Of a DNA stretch of 27,722 bases, positions 27,240-27,722 are shown piece after piece; position 1 is the first letter of the stretch; every line of letters starts with the position of its first letter. Location: positions 1-27,722 of the IMG/VR virus record IMGVR_UViG_3300027607_000101; one strand, given 5' to 3'. The translations under genes were made by a program, and so were the position numbers. The DNA comes from a virus. The notes beneath the pieces were generated by a model. The model worked only from the letters and a program-made list of their open reading frames with translations. It searched no databases and was not told where the DNA came from.

Positions 27240-27722
27240 TCAGCTACAGCCTTCCAAGGCCGCTACTAATTCCCGCTTCTTGAGCCGACGTATCCCCTTG
27301 ATCGTTTGCTGAGGATTTTCCTTGTTCCAGTCAAGCGCGATCGCCTTCAACTCCCGAATCGTCATCCGTGCAAAGGACTTCTCTTCACGGCGGGGACTCT
27401 CTACAGGAGGCTCAGCAACTTCCACTTCCTCAACCAGGACTGGCTTGCTCTCAACGATGGGAGAGGGCAGCGCGCTTTGCTCTTCCTCGTCAATGGGCTG
27501 GGACTCCTCAATCGGGTTTTGGATGGCGATCGGGGGTTCAGTAACCTCTTCTGGCTCCGCGACCTCAGATCGGCTCGGTGGCTCTTGTAAAGCGCAGTAC
27601 GCCCGTTTCTGGCATTCACACCATAGCGCTATCGTTTTGGTAACCAGATCGGCCCCCATGAGGATACCCATGTAGGCGAGCGTTGCAATGATGAGATCGG
27701 TCAATAATACTTGTGTCGTCAT
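27240..27722 (-). CDS. Membrane-anchored protein with acidic linker and SAP/Rho-N-like C-terminus
   Basis: The ATG is the last codon of the window (27722), so the start could extend beyond it. The N-terminal ~30 residues (MTTQVLLTDLIIATLAYMGI, LMGADLVTKTIALWC) are hydrophobic and look like a membrane anchor. Residues ~45-115 are a Pro/Glu/Val-rich acidic linker with repeats of the PPVESP, EVAEPP kind. The C-terminus (FARMTIRELKAIALDWNKEN, IKGIRRLKKRELVAAL) matches the helix-extended-loop-helix of Rho N-terminal/SAP-like DNA- or RNA-binding domains. Such a protein could tether nucleic acid to the membrane. Similar architectures occur in cyanobacterial plasmid and phage proteins of unknown role. 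Confidence 0.7.
   Translation of the reverse strand: MTTQVLLTDLIIATLAYMGILMGADLVTKTIALWCECQKRAYCALQEPPSRSEVAEPEEVTEPPIAIQNPIEESQPIDEEEQSALPSPIVESKPVLVEEVEVAEPPVESPRREEKSFARMTIRELKAIALDWNKENPQQTIKGIRRLKKRELVAALEGCS

Noticed and set aside
1-27722. CRISPR arrays, tRNA and rRNA genes
   Set aside because: No regularly spaced direct repeats of 25-40 bp, no cloverleaf-compatible segment with GTTCRANNC, and no rRNA-like sequence were noticed. The 21-bp repeats at 2573-2677 are contiguous and in-frame.

Overview
The window looks like part of a temperate phage or phage-plasmid of a cyanobacterium. The HIP1 octamer GCGATCGC, a cyanobacterial genome signature, recurs in most of it. The large replication protein matches the cyanobacterial plasmid Rep type with a DUF3854-like toprim region and a helicase region. 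Terminase, portal and other head-assembly genes of the Mu-like lineage are present, but no MuA/MuB-type transposase is visible. All family names rest on motif recognition by eye; no search was run.

Layout. (1) 1-12080, plus strand: a dense block of mostly overlapping genes for DNA replication and DNA modification. It holds an SF2 helicase, a replication-initiator-like protein with tandem 21-bp repeats inside its gene, a probable helicase loader, a zinc-binding protein, a DnaB-type helicase ATPase domain, two DNA-binding proteins, a DndC/PAPS-reductase-like sulfur-transfer enzyme, a C5-cytosine methyltransferase with a long overlapping second frame, an MT-A70 adenine methyltransferase, several unknown small proteins and a class I ribonucleotide reductase small subunit. 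(2) 12081-15263: an AT-rich block without HIP1 sites. It carries a minus-strand ParA plus ribbon-helix-helix partition pair flanked by palindromes and repeats, an unusual 219-aa protein resembling a duplicated nitrile-hydratase-type leader, and about 1 kb of mostly non-coding DNA with a MITE-like element and palindromes. (3) 15264-19330: the 982-aa Rep protein (minus), a repeat-rich intergenic region that is the best candidate for a plasmid origin or attP, a short tyrosine recombinase (plus) and a possible small RNA. (4) 19700-27722: packaging and head genes (terS, terL, portal, gp36-like, gp37-like, virion morphogenesis) on alternating strands, a sigma-70-like factor with a zinc-ribbon/HTH C-terminus, and a membrane-anchored protein with a SAP/Rho-N-like tail.

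How the parts may work together. Rep, ParA and the RHH protein would maintain the element as a low-copy plasmid. The initiator/loader/DnaB-like/helicase set would drive phage replication. NrdB would supply deoxynucleotides, and the methyltransferases and DndC-like protein would modify the DNA. TerS and TerL would package it, and the sigma-like protein could switch on late genes. The coexistence of plasmid maintenance and phage packaging genes is the strongest overall message.

Limits. The major capsid, prohead protease, tail genes and any NrdA lie outside the window or are absent. The first and last genes touch the window edges. Several starts are non-ATG and were chosen from overlap or Shine-Dalgarno context.
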